Assembly: GCF_000013665.1 (NCBI RefSeq) | Contig: NC_007912.1 | Location: 1,660,501-1,724,500 of the forward strand | DNA length: 64,000 nucleotides | Reading direction: 5' to 3' | DNA from: Saccharophagus degradans 2-40 | GTDB taxonomy: Bacteria; Pseudomonadota; Gammaproteobacteria; Pseudomonadales; Cellvibrionaceae | In this document: positions 32,765 to 42,685 of the stretch, in pieces | How positions within the stretch are numbered: position 1 is the stretch's first letter | Layout of the letters: each line of letters starts with the position of its first letter | Made by a program: the position numbers and the translations under genes | The notes under the pieces: generated by a model | Told to the model about the DNA's origin: nothing | The model's input: only the letters and a program-made list of their open reading frames with translations | Database searches by the model: none

Positions 32765-34528
32765 GTGTTTCAAGTCACAAATAAAAAGTCGATCACGATA
32801 TTAGCCCTGCTATTATTTTTATGTGCGGCATGTCAGCCGCAGGGTGATGTTTCTGGGGTGAAAGCACCAGACGCCTCTTCACCTAAAGTGGTTGAGCCTG
32901 CCAACTCTTCTTATAGTCCCACTTATGCATCTGTTTCAGCGAATGGCTATGGCGCAATCGCCTCGGTCAACCCTTTGGCTACACAAGCCGGTCTGTTGGC
33001 GTATGAGCAGGGTGGTAATGCCATTGATGCGGCTATTGCGACAGCGTTAACCTTAGGTGTAGTTGATAGCCATAATTCTGGCATTGGCGGAGGCTGCTTT
33101 ATACTTATCCGTTGGGCTGATGGTTCTGTTAGCGCTATTGACGGCCGCGAGATGGCTCCAGCCAAAGCGCACCCGCAATTGTTTATTCGCGATGGTAAGG
33201 CGCAGCCTCAGCTTAGCAAGGTGGGCGCTCTGGCTTCCGGTATTCCTGGCTCGCTGAAAGCCTATGAAGCGTTGGTTGCTCGCGGAGGTAAGCTAACCTT
33301 GGCGGATGCGTTGCAGGCTGGTATTCGCCACGCAGATCAGGGTTTCCCCGTCGATAGAGTTTTTGCTAGCCGTTTAAAAGTTACTGCCGAGAAATTGCAA
33401 AAATTCCCTGCTAGCGCCGGCATATTTTTAAAGCCGGATGGTGCGCCCTATCAAGAAGGTGAGTTGCTGGTGCAGAAAGATTTGGCAAGCACCTACCGCA
33501 AAATAGCCGCAGAAGGCAGTGCATATTTTTATGGTGGTGATTTTGCCAAAGCTGTAGAGGGTTGGATGGCCGACAATGGCGGTATTATTTCTGCTGAAGA
33601 TTTTGCAAATTACCGCTTAACTGAGCGCCAGCCAGTTAAGTCAGAGTACAGAGGTTATACAGTATACGGTTTTCCGCCCCCTAGTTCGGGTGGGGCGCAT
33701 GTTGCGCAAATATTAAATATTCTGGCTCATTTTGATTTAGCCGCTGTGTCAGAGGTCGAGCGCTACCACTTATTGGCAGAGGCAATGAAGCTCGCGTTTG
33801 CCGATAGGGCTTATTGGTTAGGCGACCCAGATTATACTAAGGTACCCAAAGGCTTGGTGAGCGCTGAATACGCCGCAGACTTGGCTGCTACTATATCCAA
33901 CCAGCGCGCAACGCCTGTTGCGGGGCACGGAACTCCACCTTTAAGCGACAGTGACTTTTTTGAGCAATTAAACAAGCATACAACGCATATTGCCGCAGCA
34001 GATAAAGATGGAAATTGGGTGGCTATTACCACCACGCTTAACACTAGCTTTGGCAGCAAGGTGGTAATACCTAGCACCGGTGTGTTACTTAATAATCAAA
34101 TGGATGACTTTTCTATTAAAGCCGGCGAACCCAATGCGTTCAACTTGATAGGCGCTGAAGCGAATAAAGTAGAGGCGGGCAAGCGGCCGCTATCTAGTAT
34201 GAGCCCCACTTTAGTTTTGAAAGGGGATGTGCCCGTGTTAACACTTGGGGCGGCTGGCGGCCCCACTATTATCAACCAAGTTGTGCAGGCATTGGTAAAT
34301 ACCTTAGATATGGGGATGCCGCTAGATCAAGCTGTGGCAGCCCCTCGCGTGCATCACCAGTGGATGCCCAATCGTCTTATTGTTGAAGGCTCGCTGAGCG
34401 AGCCCACTCAGCAGGCGTTGCAGGGTATGGGGCACGAAGTAAAGGTGTGGGGAAATTTTGGCGCCACGCAGGCTATTGGGGTTGATGGTGACGACTTTAA
34501 GGCTGTGGCAGAGCCTAGGGTGCAATAA
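32765..34528 (+). CDS. ggt: Gamma-glutamyltransferase, exported
   Basis: Hydrolyses or transfers the gamma-glutamyl group of glutathione and related compounds in the periplasm. 587 residues, close to the E. coli enzyme (580). The proenzyme self-cleaves before the catalytic Thr406 of HTTHIAAADKDGNWV, giving large and small subunits; PLSSMSPT and GGPTIINQVVQAL also match the family. The N-terminus has a signal sequence ending LCAACQPQ, a lipobox-like site around Cys23 with an atypical -3 residue, so it may be a lipoprotein. The start is GTG at 32765 with AAGGAG about 13 bp upstream. It is convergent with dusC, with 3 bp between stops. Confidence 0.95.
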   Translation: MFQVTNKKSITILALLLFLCAACQPQGDVSGVKAPDASSPKVVEPANSSYSPTYASVSANGYGAIASVNPLATQAGLLAYEQGGNAIDAAIATALTLGVVDSHNSGIGGGCFILIRWADGSVSAIDGREMAPAKAHPQLFIRDGKAQPQLSKVGALASGIPGSLKAYEALVARGGKLTLADALQAGIRHADQGFPVDRVFASRLKVTAEKLQKFPASAGIFLKPDGAPYQEGELLVQKDLASTYRKIAAEGSAYFYGGDFAKAVEGWMADNGGIISAEDFANYRLTERQPVKSEYRGYTVYGFPPPSSGGAHVAQILNILAHFDLAAVSEVERYHLLAEAMKLAFADRAYWLGDPDYTKVPKGLVSAEYAADLAATISNQRATPVAGHGTPPLSDSDFFEQLNKHTTHIAAADKDGNWVAITTTLNTSFGSKVVIPSTGVLLNNQMDDFSIKAGEPNAFNLIGAEANKVEAGKRPLSSMSPTLVLKGDVPVLTLGAAGGPTIINQVVQALVNTLDMGMPLDQAVAAPRVHHQWMPNRLIVEGSLSEPTQQALQGMGHEVKVWGNFGATQAIGVDGDDFKAVAEPRVQ

Positions 34529-34531
34529 GCT

Positions 34532-35488
34532 TTAAAAGCCCAGAGCGCGGCGTAGAGCTTGCTCGTCGCGCTCGCGCTTGATTGCTTCGAATAACTCTGC
34601 CGCTTCGCTGTACTGGCGCTGCAAATAAAAAAGCCACTGTTTCACCCGGTTACCCAGGTATTTGGGTGGGTAAGATTGGCAATTGCGTTCAAACAGTGTT
34701 CTCACGTGTGCACAAACCTCGTCCCAAGAGAGCGGGTTAAATGCCTCTCCGGCCATGTATTGTTTTATTTCAAGGGCGAGATCTGGTTTGGCTAGCAGCC
34801 CCCTGCCAAGCATGAAGTCAGAGCATTTAGATTGCTCTGCACAGCGTTTGAAGTCCTCTAAGCTCCAAATCTCGCCATTGGCAACAACCGGAATGCTCAG
34901 GTTGTCGCGAATGTCGCCAATATAATGCCAGTAGGCTGGTGGTTGGTAACCGTCAGTTTTCGAGCGGGCGTGCACGCATAGTTCGTTTGCGCCAGCGGCT
35001 TCAATTGCTTTCGCATTGCGTAAATAGCTGTCTCTATTTAAATAACCTAAGCGTATTTTGGCCGTAACTGGTGTGCTTGCCGGCGTGGCTTTGCGCACGG
35101 CGTTAACGATGTCGAATACTGTGTCTGTTTCGTCTAGTAGGCAGGCTCCGCCTTTGTGCCTATTTACTGTTTTGGCGGGGCAGCCAAAGTTAAGGTCTAT
35201 AGCTACCGCTCCCAGCTCGGCGGCTCTGGCTGCATTTGCGGCTAAGGCTGAAGGGTTGCTGCCAAGTAGTTGAACCCTTACAGGGCAGTGCGCGCCTCTA
35301 TAGAGCGCAGGGGTTTCGCTGTTTTCATCTAGCTCGGGGCAGGCCTTTTTGAATATTTTGTTAGGCAGTACGTGATCTGTCACCCTAATGAATTCGGTTA
35401 CACAAATATCCACTCCGCCAACAGAGGAGATAATGTTACGCATATGGTGATCAACAACACCTTCCATTGGGGCAAGGAATATTCGCAT
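34532..35488 (-). CDS. dusC: tRNA-dihydrouridine(16) synthase DusC
   Basis: An FMN-dependent enzyme reducing U16 in the tRNA D-loop. 318 residues, the DusC length. MRIFLAPMEGVVDHHMR is the typical DusC N-terminus, NFGCPAKTVNRHKGGACLL holds the catalytic Cys of the Dus family, and VCVHARSK-like ELCVHARSKTDGY plus PVVANGEIWS form the flavin and phosphate site. DusB and DusA have different N-termini, which favours DusC. Transcribed alone. Confidence 0.94.
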   Translation of the reverse strand: MRIFLAPMEGVVDHHMRNIISSVGGVDICVTEFIRVTDHVLPNKIFKKACPELDENSETPALYRGAHCPVRVQLLGSNPSALAANAARAAELGAVAIDLNFGCPAKTVNRHKGGACLLDETDTVFDIVNAVRKATPASTPVTAKIRLGYLNRDSYLRNAKAIEAAGANELCVHARSKTDGYQPPAYWHYIGDIRDNLSIPVVANGEIWSLEDFKRCAEQSKCSDFMLGRGLLAKPDLALEIKQYMAGEAFNPLSWDEVCAHVRTLFERNCQSYPPKYLGNRVKQWLFYLQRQYSEAAELFEAIKRERDEQALRRALGF

Positions 35489-35973
35489 AAGGGGACTCTT
35501 AAAAAGCGCGCGAGTCTATCAGTGCTACGCTTTAAATGGAATGAAATGGTTGTTTCTAGAGCGAAGTGTTGAAAAAACATACCGCAAAGTCATCATTTTC
35601 GTCTTTGGGACTTGCCCCCGAGGGGGGTTATTAATTATCTTATGTCGCGCTACGCCGGTAATGACTACCTTCGGCGCAGAAATATCGATACACGATTATT
35701 CAAAATCAACAGAATGGCACCCACCGAAAAGACTAGAATTAATCGGTAAGGTTGTTTTCTTGGCTCTACCGCAACCGCGTTAACGCCTTTGCGAAGCAGC
35801 ACAGCCTATTACGGCGGCTTCTCAGTTTAATGTTAACCAGCTCATTGCACCTATGTGTGCTTCTGTGGCGGGTTTTTTGCGTGTGAATAATAGGTAGGCC
35901 AAATGAGTGAGGTTTTGCTATACCCAAGCAGGGCCACTTTAAAAAGTTAACAAAACGTAGGAGTTAGGGTGAC
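35489..35973. other. 485-bp gap between dusC and oadG
   Basis: It holds the divergent promoters. An open frame of 80 codons (35541-35783) exists but shows no family resemblance and lacks a good Shine-Dalgarno. A short C5/G6 inverted run (35614-35627) could be a small hairpin. I see no RNA gene. Confidence 0.5.
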
Positions 35974-36216
35974 ATGCAAGACACACTAGTTCAGCAGGGC
36001 TTGGATTTAATGTTTACGGGCATGGGTACTGTGTTCGTATTTTTAACATTGCTTGTTATTGGTACTTTGGCCATGTCGACCATTGTGTCTCGTTTTTTCC
36101 ATGTGGAGGAGGTTGAGCTACCAAAGCCAGTTGCTAAAGAGAAAGCAGCACCCGTTAATAAAAAGACGCTTGCGGTTATTCAGGCCGCTGTTCACGCGCA
36201 CAGGGCTAAAAAGTAA
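35974..36216 (+). CDS. oadG: Oxaloacetate decarboxylase gamma subunit
   Basis: An 80-residue membrane anchor of the sodium-pumping oxaloacetate decarboxylase. It has one transmembrane helix (residues about 13-37, FTGMGTVFVFLTLLVIGTLA) followed by a charged cytoplasmic tail that in the family binds zinc and joins the alpha to the beta subunit. TAGGAG lies before the ATG. It is followed by oadA and oadB, the standard OadGAB operon. Confidence 0.93.
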   Translation: MQDTLVQQGLDLMFTGMGTVFVFLTLLVIGTLAMSTIVSRFFHVEEVELPKPVAKEKAAPVNKKTLAVIQAAVHAHRAKK

Positions 36217-36284
36217 TTTACAGCTAGCCTCTAACTAATTCTGCCTGCTATTTAAGCAGTTTAATAAAATATTGGGACCGTGAA

Positions 36285-38075
36285 ATGAGTGAAGCCAAAA
36301 AGCCATTGGGCATAACTGATGTGGTATTGCGAGATGCGCATCAATCGTTGTTTGCTACTCGATTGCGCATTGACGACATGTTACCTATCGCAGAAAAATT
36401 AGATCAAGTTGGTTTTTGGTCGTTGGAATCTTGGGGCGGGGCAACGTTTGATGCTTGTATCCGCTATTTGGGCGAAGACCCATGGGACAGAATTCGCGAA
36501 CTTAAGAAAGCCATGCCTAACACGCCTCAGCAAATGTTGTTTCGCGGACAGAACATTCTAGGCTACCGTCACTATGCAGATGATGTTGTAGAAAAGTTTG
36601 TAGAGCGCGCGGCAGTAAATGGTGTGGATGTATTCCGAGTATTCGACGCAATGAATGATACTCGCAACTTGGAAACTGCTTTAAAGGCCGTTAAAAAAGT
36701 TGGTAAACATGCACAGGGTACCATTTCTTACACTTTAAGCCCGGTTCATAGCATCGATAAATGGGTTGAAATGGGCAAGCTGCTAGAAGATCTAGGTGCA
36801 GACTCCATTGCCATTAAGGATATGGCTGGTTTATTAAAACCCTATGACGGTTTTGAACTAGTGCAAAAATTAAAGGCCGCGTGTGATATTCCAATCCATA
36901 TGCAGTGCCACGCTACAACTGGCTTGGCCCACGCCACCATTCTTAAGTGCGTAGAAGCAGGTATTGATAACGTCGATACTGCTATTTCGTCTATGTCCAT
37001 GACCTATGGTCACAGCCCCACAGAAACGTTGGTTGCAACCCTTCAAGGTACAGAGCGCGATACCGGCTTGGACCTAGAGTTGCTGGAAGAGATTGCTATC
37101 TACTTCCGCGAAGTGCGTAAAAAGTACGCCAAGTTCGAAGGCTCTTTACGCGGTGTGGATTCACGCATTCTTACTGCTCAAGTTCCTGGTGGCATGCTCA
37201 CCAATATGGAAAGCCAGCTTAAAGAGCAGGGCGCAGAAGATAAGTTTGATCAGGTACTGCAGGAAATTCCACGCGTTCGCGAAGATTTAGGTTTTATTCC
37301 ATTGGTAACGCCAACCTCTCAAATTGTTGGCACACAAGCTGTTATGAACGTGCTAAGCGGAGAACGTTACGCGCGTATTTCTAAAGAGACAGAAGGCGTA
37401 CTTAAAGGGCTTTATGGCGCGACTCCTGCACCAGTAAATAAAGAGTTGCAAGCTAAAGTGTTGGCTGAGGGCGAAGAAGTTATCACTTGTCGCCCAGCAG
37501 ATTTACTTGAGCCTGAGCTTGAAAAGCTCACCAAGGCGTTGTTAGAAGAAGCGGCGGCTAAAAATATCACCTTAGCTAAAGGTGATAATCAAATCGATGA
37601 TGTGCTTACTTACGCGTTGTTCAACCAGATTGGCCTTAAGTTCCTTGAAAATAAAGGTAACCCAGACGCATTTGAGCCTGCGCCAACCGGTAAAGAAACT
37701 GATGTTGTACTGGCGCCAAATGGCGATGAAGTTTACACCGTGACAGTAGAGGGTGAGGACTACACCGTAACCGTGAGCAATGGCGGTGAGTTAACCGGCA
37801 TTGTGCCGTTAAGTGGCGCATCTTCATCGGGATCTTCTGCTTCTAAGTCTGAAGTTTCGGGCGGTGAGCCGGTGCTAGCTCCGTTGGCGGGTAATATTTT
37901 CCGCGTCATGGTCTCTCCGGGTCAGCAGGTGGAAGAAGGTGACACATTGTTAGTGCTTGAAGCTATGAAGATGGAAACCCAAATTAGCGCACCTCACGCA
38001 GGCATTATTGGTGCCGTAAACGTGCGCGAAGGTGATGTTGTAACCGTGGGCGATAACCTACTAACCATTGCTTAA
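36285..38075 (+). CDS. oadA: Oxaloacetate decarboxylase alpha subunit
   Basis: The biotin-dependent carboxyltransferase that splits oxaloacetate to pyruvate and passes CO2 to biotin. 596 residues. The N-terminal carboxyltransferase domain starts [17 protein letters not shown]; metal ligands are expected in the LRDAHQ and HMQCHAT segments. A Ser-rich linker (residues about 505-520) leads to the biotinyl domain with EAMKMET, biotin on Lys562. Family knowledge: decarboxylation of carboxybiotin by OadB drives Na+ export. The 68-bp gap from oadG and the 16-bp gap to oadB support one transcript. Confidence 0.97.
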   Translation: MSEAKKPLGITDVVLRDAHQSLFATRLRIDDMLPIAEKLDQVGFWSLESWGGATFDACIRYLGEDPWDRIRELKKAMPNTPQQMLFRGQNILGYRHYADDVVEKFVERAAVNGVDVFRVFDAMNDTRNLETALKAVKKVGKHAQGTISYTLSPVHSIDKWVEMGKLLEDLGADSIAIKDMAGLLKPYDGFELVQKLKAACDIPIHMQCHATTGLAHATILKCVEAGIDNVDTAISSMSMTYGHSPTETLVATLQGTERDTGLDLELLEEIAIYFREVRKKYAKFEGSLRGVDSRILTAQVPGGMLTNMESQLKEQGAEDKFDQVLQEIPRVREDLGFIPLVTPTSQIVGTQAVMNVLSGERYARISKETEGVLKGLYGATPAPVNKELQAKVLAEGEEVITCRPADLLEPELEKLTKALLEEAAAKNITLAKGDNQIDDVLTYALFNQIGLKFLENKGNPDAFEPAPTGKETDVVLAPNGDEVYTVTVEGEDYTVTVSNGGELTGIVPLSGASSSGSSASKSEVSGGEPVLAPLAGNIFRVMVSPGQQVEEGDTLLVLEAMKMETQISAPHAGIIGAVNVREGDVVTVGDNLLTIA

Positions 38076-38091
38076 GGCATAAGAGGTAATA

Positions 38092-39399
38092 ATGGAAAAC
38101 TTAATTAGCCTCTGGGAGGAGTCGGGACTTTACCTGATGATGCCTGGGCAGCTTTTCATGATTTTTGTGGGCATTCTGTTGCTGTTTTTGGCAATTCGTA
38201 AAGGGTTTGAGCCTTTATTACTTGTGCCAATTGGCTTTGGCGGCATTCTAGCTAACATCCCTGGCGCAGGGTTGGCCTTGCCGGCAGTCGAGAATGCCAT
38301 TTTTGTTGCTGATCCTGCCGTGTTGGCTGCCTTAGCCGACACGTTGGGGTTGACCAGCTGGGAATCGCCCAAGGAGTTAGTGCATGCCTATGAGATGGCT
38401 AGCCCCGCGGTTCACCATGCAGCCCATCAAGTTGCAGTCGGCTATGGCTATTCTAACGGCATGCTTTATAACTTTTACTCGGTTGCTATTGCTAGCGGCG
38501 TTGCGCCCCTGCTGATTTTTATGGGTGTAGGGGCTATGACCGATTTTGGTCCGCTCTTAGCAAACCCTAAAACTCTCTTTTTAGGTGCTGCGGCTCAGTT
38601 TGGTATTTTTGCAACCGTACTTGGTGCAGTAGGCTTAGCAGCTACGGGTCAGATGGACTTCACCATTGCTGAGGCTGCGGCCATCGGTATTATTGGTGGC
38701 GCTGATGGTCCAACAGCAATTTATGTTGCCAGTAAGCTGGCCCCCGATTTACTGGGTGCAATTGCTGTTGCAGCATACTCGTATATGGCGCTGGTACCTA
38801 TGATTCAGCCGCCAATCATGAAGCTGCTTACTACAGAGTCCGAGCGCAAAATTGTAATGACGCAATTGCGAGCAGTAAGTAAACGCGAAAAAATCACCTT
38901 CCCAATTATGGTGTTGGTGCTTGTAGCGTTAGTGTTGCCAAGCGCTGCGCCGCTACTGGGGATGTTCTGCTTTGGTAACTTGATGCGCGAGTGTGGCGTG
39001 GTAGAGCGTTTATCTGATACGGCTCAGAATGCTTTAATCAACATCGTGACCATTTTCTTGGGGCTAAGTGTTGGTTCTAAGTTGGCTGCAGATAAGTTCC
39101 TAGACCCTAAAACACTGGGTATTTTAGTGTTGGGTGTAGTGGCATTTGGTATTGGCACTGCCGCAGGCGTACTTATGGCTAAGCTCATTAACTTGGTGAG
39201 TAAGCAAAAGATCAACCCGCTTATTGGTTCTGCTGGGGTATCTGCTGTACCAATGGCGGCGCGAGTTTCAAACAAAGTGGGCTTGCAGTCTAACCCTCAA
39301 AACTTCCTATTAATGCATGCTATGGGCCCCAATGTGGCCGGTGTTATCGGGTCTGCCGTTGCTGCGGGCGTGATGATTTCCATGGTTAGTGGTATGTAA
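38092..39399 (+). CDS. oadB: Oxaloacetate decarboxylase beta subunit (Na+ pump)
   Basis: 435-residue integral membrane protein that decarboxylates carboxybiotin and exports Na+. Many hydrophobic helices span the length. The conserved re-entrant region [24 protein letters not shown] contains the essential Asp of the family, and [23 protein letters not shown] is the typical C-terminus. AGAGGT precedes the ATG. Marine bacteria use this pump to link oxaloacetate to the sodium gradient (established for relatives, assumed here). Confidence 0.97.
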   Translation: MENLISLWEESGLYLMMPGQLFMIFVGILLLFLAIRKGFEPLLLVPIGFGGILANIPGAGLALPAVENAIFVADPAVLAALADTLGLTSWESPKELVHAYEMASPAVHHAAHQVAVGYGYSNGMLYNFYSVAIASGVAPLLIFMGVGAMTDFGPLLANPKTLFLGAAAQFGIFATVLGAVGLAATGQMDFTIAEAAAIGIIGGADGPTAIYVASKLAPDLLGAIAVAAYSYMALVPMIQPPIMKLLTTESERKIVMTQLRAVSKREKITFPIMVLVLVALVLPSAAPLLGMFCFGNLMRECGVVERLSDTAQNALINIVTIFLGLSVGSKLAADKFLDPKTLGILVLGVVAFGIGTAAGVLMAKLINLVSKQKINPLIGSAGVSAVPMAARVSNKVGLQSNPQNFLLMHAMGPNVAGVIGSAVAAGVMISMVSGM

Positions 39400-39409
39400 T
39401 TTCAAAACT

Positions 39410-39442
39410 GGCGCGCCCAATGAGGGCGTCGCCACCTTTTTT
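39410..39442 (+). terminator. Terminator after oadB
   Basis: GGCGCGCCC, loop AATGA, GGGCGTCGCC (one bulged T), then ACC and six Ts. Located 10 bp after the oadB stop. Confidence 0.8.
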
Positions 39443-39596
39443 GCGTTAAGCTGGTGCGTCAGCGGCGTAATTTTGTATTTATCTTCTGCAAAAACGCAAT
39501 AATTCCATTCTATTCTCTCCAAACGTTTTACCTACGCGGCGCTTATAGTAGAATGCGCCCCAAATTTAGCAAGCCGATCCCACAATGGAGCAATCT

Positions 39597-41039
39597 ATGT
39601 TCAGACGTACCAAAATTGTTAGCACACTTGGGCCAGCAACCGACGAGCCCGGTATTTTAGAAAAACTTATTCTTGCAGGTGTTAACGTAGTACGTCTGAA
39701 TTTCTCCCACGGGAGTCCGGAAGATCACAAGCGTCGTGCAGATGAAGTACGCAGCTTGGCCGCTAAGCACGGTAAGTTTGTTGCAGTATTGGGCGACCTT
39801 CAAGGCCCCAAAATTCGTATTGCTCGTTTTGCAGATGGCCCAATCAGCTTGGCTGTTGGTGACAAGTTTCTTTTGGATGCGAGCTTAGAGCGTGATGCAG
39901 GTAACCAGCATCAAGTGGGCATCGACTATAAAGAATTGCCAAACGACGTAAACCCAGGCGACAGCTTATTGCTGGATGACGGCCGTGTTGTGTTGAAAGT
40001 ACTTTCTGTTGAAGGCACTAAAGTTCACACGGAAGTAACGGTTGCTGGCAAGCTTTCAAATAACAAAGGTATTAACCGTCAAGGTGGTGGCTTAACAGCG
40101 CCAGCACTTACCGATAAAGACCGTGCAGACATTAAAACTGCTGTTGCTATCGATGTTGATTACTTGGCTGTGTCGTTCCCACGCAGTGCAGAAGACATGA
40201 ATCTTGCTCGTCAGTTAGTTGTAGAGGCCGGCGGCAATATCCACCTAGTTGCTAAAATTGAACGCGCTGAGTCAGTAGAAAACCAAGAAGTATTGGATGA
40301 CCTCATTCGCGCTTCAGACGCAGTGATGGTTGCCCGTGGTGACTTAGGTGTTGAGATTGGCGATGCCGCTTTGATTGGCATGCAAAAGCTTATTATCGAA
40401 CGTGCTCGTGCTTTAAACCGTTGCGTAATTACTGCGACTCAAATGATGGAGTCCATGATTAGCAGCCCATTACCAACTCGCGCAGAAGTATTCGACGTGG
40501 CTAACGCCGTGTTGGATGGTACCGATGCTGTGATGTTGTCTGCTGAAACTGCAGCTGGCCAATTCCCTGTGCAAACAGTTGAGGCGATGGTACGTGTGAT
40601 TCTTGGTGCAGAAAAACACCCACGTGCGGAAACTCGTCCTGTTCGTGCAGACGGCGACTACAGTGCTATTGACGAATCTATTGCATTGGCAGCTATGTAC
40701 ACAGCACACCAATTGAAAGGTGTTAAGTGTATTGCCAGCATGACTGAATCTGGTTCAACTCCAATGTTGATGTCGCGCTTTGGTGCTCGTTTGCCAATTT
40801 TCGCATTCTCTCGCGATATTCGTACATTGCGTCGCGCGGCATTGTTCCGCGGTGTTCAAACTATTTTGTTTGATAACAACGCTATCCCACCGGGTGAAAT
40901 GTATGATCGTGCATTAGAAATCATGCGCGAGCAAAAGATTATCGAAGATGGCGACCTTGTGATTCTTTCTAAAGGTGACACTAGCGAGCACGGTGGAACC
41001 AACACCATGAAGATTCTTCAGGTTGGTTCAACTAACTAA
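39597..41039 (+). CDS. pyk: Pyruvate kinase
   Basis: Transfers phosphate from phosphoenolpyruvate to ADP in glycolysis. The ATG at 39597 ([15 protein letters not shown]) is preferred, with GGAG 6 bp upstream, giving 480 residues, the length of E. coli PykA; an ATG at 39585 would add four residues but lacks a Shine-Dalgarno. Visible are [17 protein letters not shown], the LVAKIERAE catalytic region, [23 protein letters not shown] and [15 protein letters not shown]. The C-terminal domain is full length. A terminator follows. Confidence 0.97.
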   Translation: MFRRTKIVSTLGPATDEPGILEKLILAGVNVVRLNFSHGSPEDHKRRADEVRSLAAKHGKFVAVLGDLQGPKIRIARFADGPISLAVGDKFLLDASLERDAGNQHQVGIDYKELPNDVNPGDSLLLDDGRVVLKVLSVEGTKVHTEVTVAGKLSNNKGINRQGGGLTAPALTDKDRADIKTAVAIDVDYLAVSFPRSAEDMNLARQLVVEAGGNIHLVAKIERAESVENQEVLDDLIRASDAVMVARGDLGVEIGDAALIGMQKLIIERARALNRCVITATQMMESMISSPLPTRAEVFDVANAVLDGTDAVMLSAETAAGQFPVQTVEAMVRVILGAEKHPRAETRPVRADGDYSAIDESIALAAMYTAHQLKGVKCIASMTESGSTPMLMSRFGARLPIFAFSRDIRTLRRAALFRGVQTILFDNNAIPPGEMYDRALEIMREQKIIEDGDLVILSKGDTSEHGGTNTMKILQVGSTN

Positions 41040-41064
41040 TTAGAATCATCGACACTGTTCTTCC

Positions 41065-41094
41065 AAAAAGCGGCTCTTTGTAGCCGCTTTTTTT
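41065..41094. terminator. Bidirectional terminator after pyk
   Basis: AAAAAGCGGCT, loop CTTTGT, AGCCGCTTTTTTT between convergent pyk and the receiver gene. Confidence 0.93.
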
Positions 41095-41108
41095 ATGGCT
41101 GCTGTTTG

Positions 41109-41738
41109 TTAACCTTGAGCTTGGGCGGGTGCGGTTTCAATATTTAGTGCCACATTGATTTTATTAACTAGAACCTCAGCATTTATAGGCTTAACAATAT
41201 AGTCGTTTATGCCTTGCTGTATGGCTTTGCGAATGGATGAGGCCTCTGAATTTGCCGTAACCATTACAAAGTGCGCCCCGCGGAGTGTATTAGAGGCTTT
41301 CGCTTTGCTATGAATGTCTATCCCCGACAACTCTGGCATATCCCAGTCGCATAAAATAACGTCGTAAGGTTCTGCTGCGCTTTTTATCTTATCGAAGGCT
41401 GCAATGCCATCTTCTGCAGTATCTAGTAGCCTAAAGCCAGCGTCAGTTAATATACCAACCACTAGCTCACAGGCTTCGCTATTATCTTCTGCCACCAATA
41501 TTCGCGCGTTACTAGCTGTAATTTGGGTGCGTTTAAGCTGCGAACTTACGCTGACACTGGGTGCTTTAGGCGTTAACCTAGCGAGCTTCTGCAGCGCAGA
41601 ATCCATCACTTTTAACATTTCTATGTGGGGGCGCTTGACGTCCTCGGCTAACTTGGGGTCTTCAATGGTCTTTTGCAGCCATGCTCTGCGCTTGCCTAGG
41701 GTGTCTAAAACAAGTTTAAGTTCATTGGATTCAAGCAT
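41109..41738 (-). CDS. Stand-alone response regulator with N-terminal extension
   Basis: 209 residues. Residues 78-200 are a complete CheY-like receiver: acidic pair Glu84/Asp85, phospho-acceptor Asp131 in ILCDWDMP, Thr161 in MVTAN and Lys183 in IVKP. There is no DNA-binding or enzymatic output domain. The first 75 residues form a charged, probably helical segment followed by a Ser/Pro linker. No histidine kinase is adjacent, so the partner is unknown. The CDWDMP form resembles chemotaxis-type receivers (inference). Transcribed toward pyk with a shared terminator. Confidence 0.85.
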   Translation of the reverse strand: MLESNELKLVLDTLGKRRAWLQKTIEDPKLAEDVKRPHIEMLKVMDSALQKLARLTPKAPSVSVSSQLKRTQITASNARILVAEDNSEACELVVGILTDAGFRLLDTAEDGIAAFDKIKSAAEPYDVILCDWDMPELSGIDIHSKAKASNTLRGAHFVMVTANSEASSIRKAIQQGINDYIVKPINAEVLVNKINVALNIETAPAQAQG

Positions 41739-41890
41739 TAATGGGGTCCACCGGTAATTAGCTCGCAGGGTTGTTAATTACAGTATAGAAGTAGATGCGC
41801 TTGATGATAGATCGAAAATGACTAGTCTTGCGAAGCTTAAAAACCAAAGAGAAGAAAGCGGAGGTTGTAGCAGGAGGGTGCCGCTAGCGG

Positions 41891-42220
41891 CTATGAATTG
41901 CGGCTAGCGTCGTTTTCTTTAATAGAGGCCATTACTTTCTGCATGTATGCATAATAGTCGTCAGACAGGGTGCGAGAGCCATCACGGCGGTCTTCGCGTG
42001 ATTTACGGCGTTTGCGATGGTAAAGGTCGAGCGGCATACTACTACAGGGGTCTGCATCGAGTCTTCTGTCATCGCCTTTTCTGCGGTCAACAAATATAAA
42101 TTTATTGGATGAGGGTGCGTTACTCATAGTCAGTACATCATTGTTTGCTTGCTGTGAATCTTTGATCAATTTTCGCATCTTTCTACTTTCTTTATGAGAT
42201 GACAAGACTAGAATAGCCAT
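41891..42220 (-). CDS. Small charged hypothetical protein
   Basis: Up to 109 residues, family not recognised. It contains two matching Arg/Asp-rich segments, FVDRRKGDDRRLD and KSREDRRDGSRTLSDD, separated by about 20 residues, and no membrane helix. The start is uncertain: ATG codons at 42220, 42178 and 42127 are possible and none has a strong Shine-Dalgarno. The conserved-looking core lies after the last of these. DRRxxxDRR motifs occur in small proteins near signalling genes, but I would not assign a function. Confidence 0.6.
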   Translation of the reverse strand: MAILVLSSHKESRKMRKLIKDSQQANNDVLTMSNAPSSNKFIFVDRRKGDDRRLDADPCSSMPLDLYHRKRRKSREDRRDGSRTLSDDYYAYMQKVMASIKENDASRNS

Positions 42221-42277
42221 CTTTCTTGTCTTGTCCAGTGATTATAGGGCAATTTGTGTTCCAAAAAGGTGATACAT

Positions 42278-42589
42278 ATGTCAGTACAGCTTACTATCCA
42301 GCAAAAGCTTCAATTACAGTTTAGTCCGGTTCTTCTGGAGGTGCTGAATGAAAGTCACGGCCACAATGTGGCCAAAGGGTCCGAAACCCACTTTAAAGTT
42401 GTTGCAGTAAGCGACGCATTTGAAGGCTTGGGGTTGGTGAAACGCCATCAAGCTGTTTATGCAGCCTTGGCGGACGAGCTGGCCAGCGGAGTACATGCGC
42501 TGGCGCTACATTTGTTTACGCCTAGTGAGTGGGAAGCCAATAAGGCAGACTTGGCCTCGCCTAAGTGTATGGGCGGCAGTAAAAAATAA
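42278..42589 (+). CDS. bolA: BolA family protein
   Basis: 103 residues from the ATG at 42278 (MSVQLTIQQKL), which has AAAGGTG upstream; an in-frame GTG at 42254 adds eight residues and is less likely. The BolA fold is marked by LEVLNESHGHNV, SETHFKVVAVSDAFEG and LVKRHQAVYAAL, and by ALALHLFTPSEW near the end. Known for the family: stress-linked morphology regulator and partner of monothiol glutaredoxins in Fe-S handling. The His residues for cluster sharing (RHQ and the His in HLF) are present. It precedes trhO by 96 bp. Confidence 0.9.
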   Translation: MSVQLTIQQKLQLQFSPVLLEVLNESHGHNVAKGSETHFKVVAVSDAFEGLGLVKRHQAVYAALADELASGVHALALHLFTPSEWEANKADLASPKCMGGSKK

Positions 42590-42685
42590 AAAAGTGTAAT
42601 AGTTGATGTCCTTTGGTTGAATTTTAACCTCTCATTTCGATAGAATCGCGCACCGTTATTCTATTTACTCTGAAAAGTAGTTTTT

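Noticed and set aside
35541-35783. 80-codon open frame upstream of oadG
   Set aside because: No family resemblance, no good Shine-Dalgarno, and it overlaps the dusC promoter region.
39527-39549. TTTACC and TATAGT upstream of pyk as a promoter
   Set aside because: The spacing is only 11 bp, too short for a sigma70 promoter.
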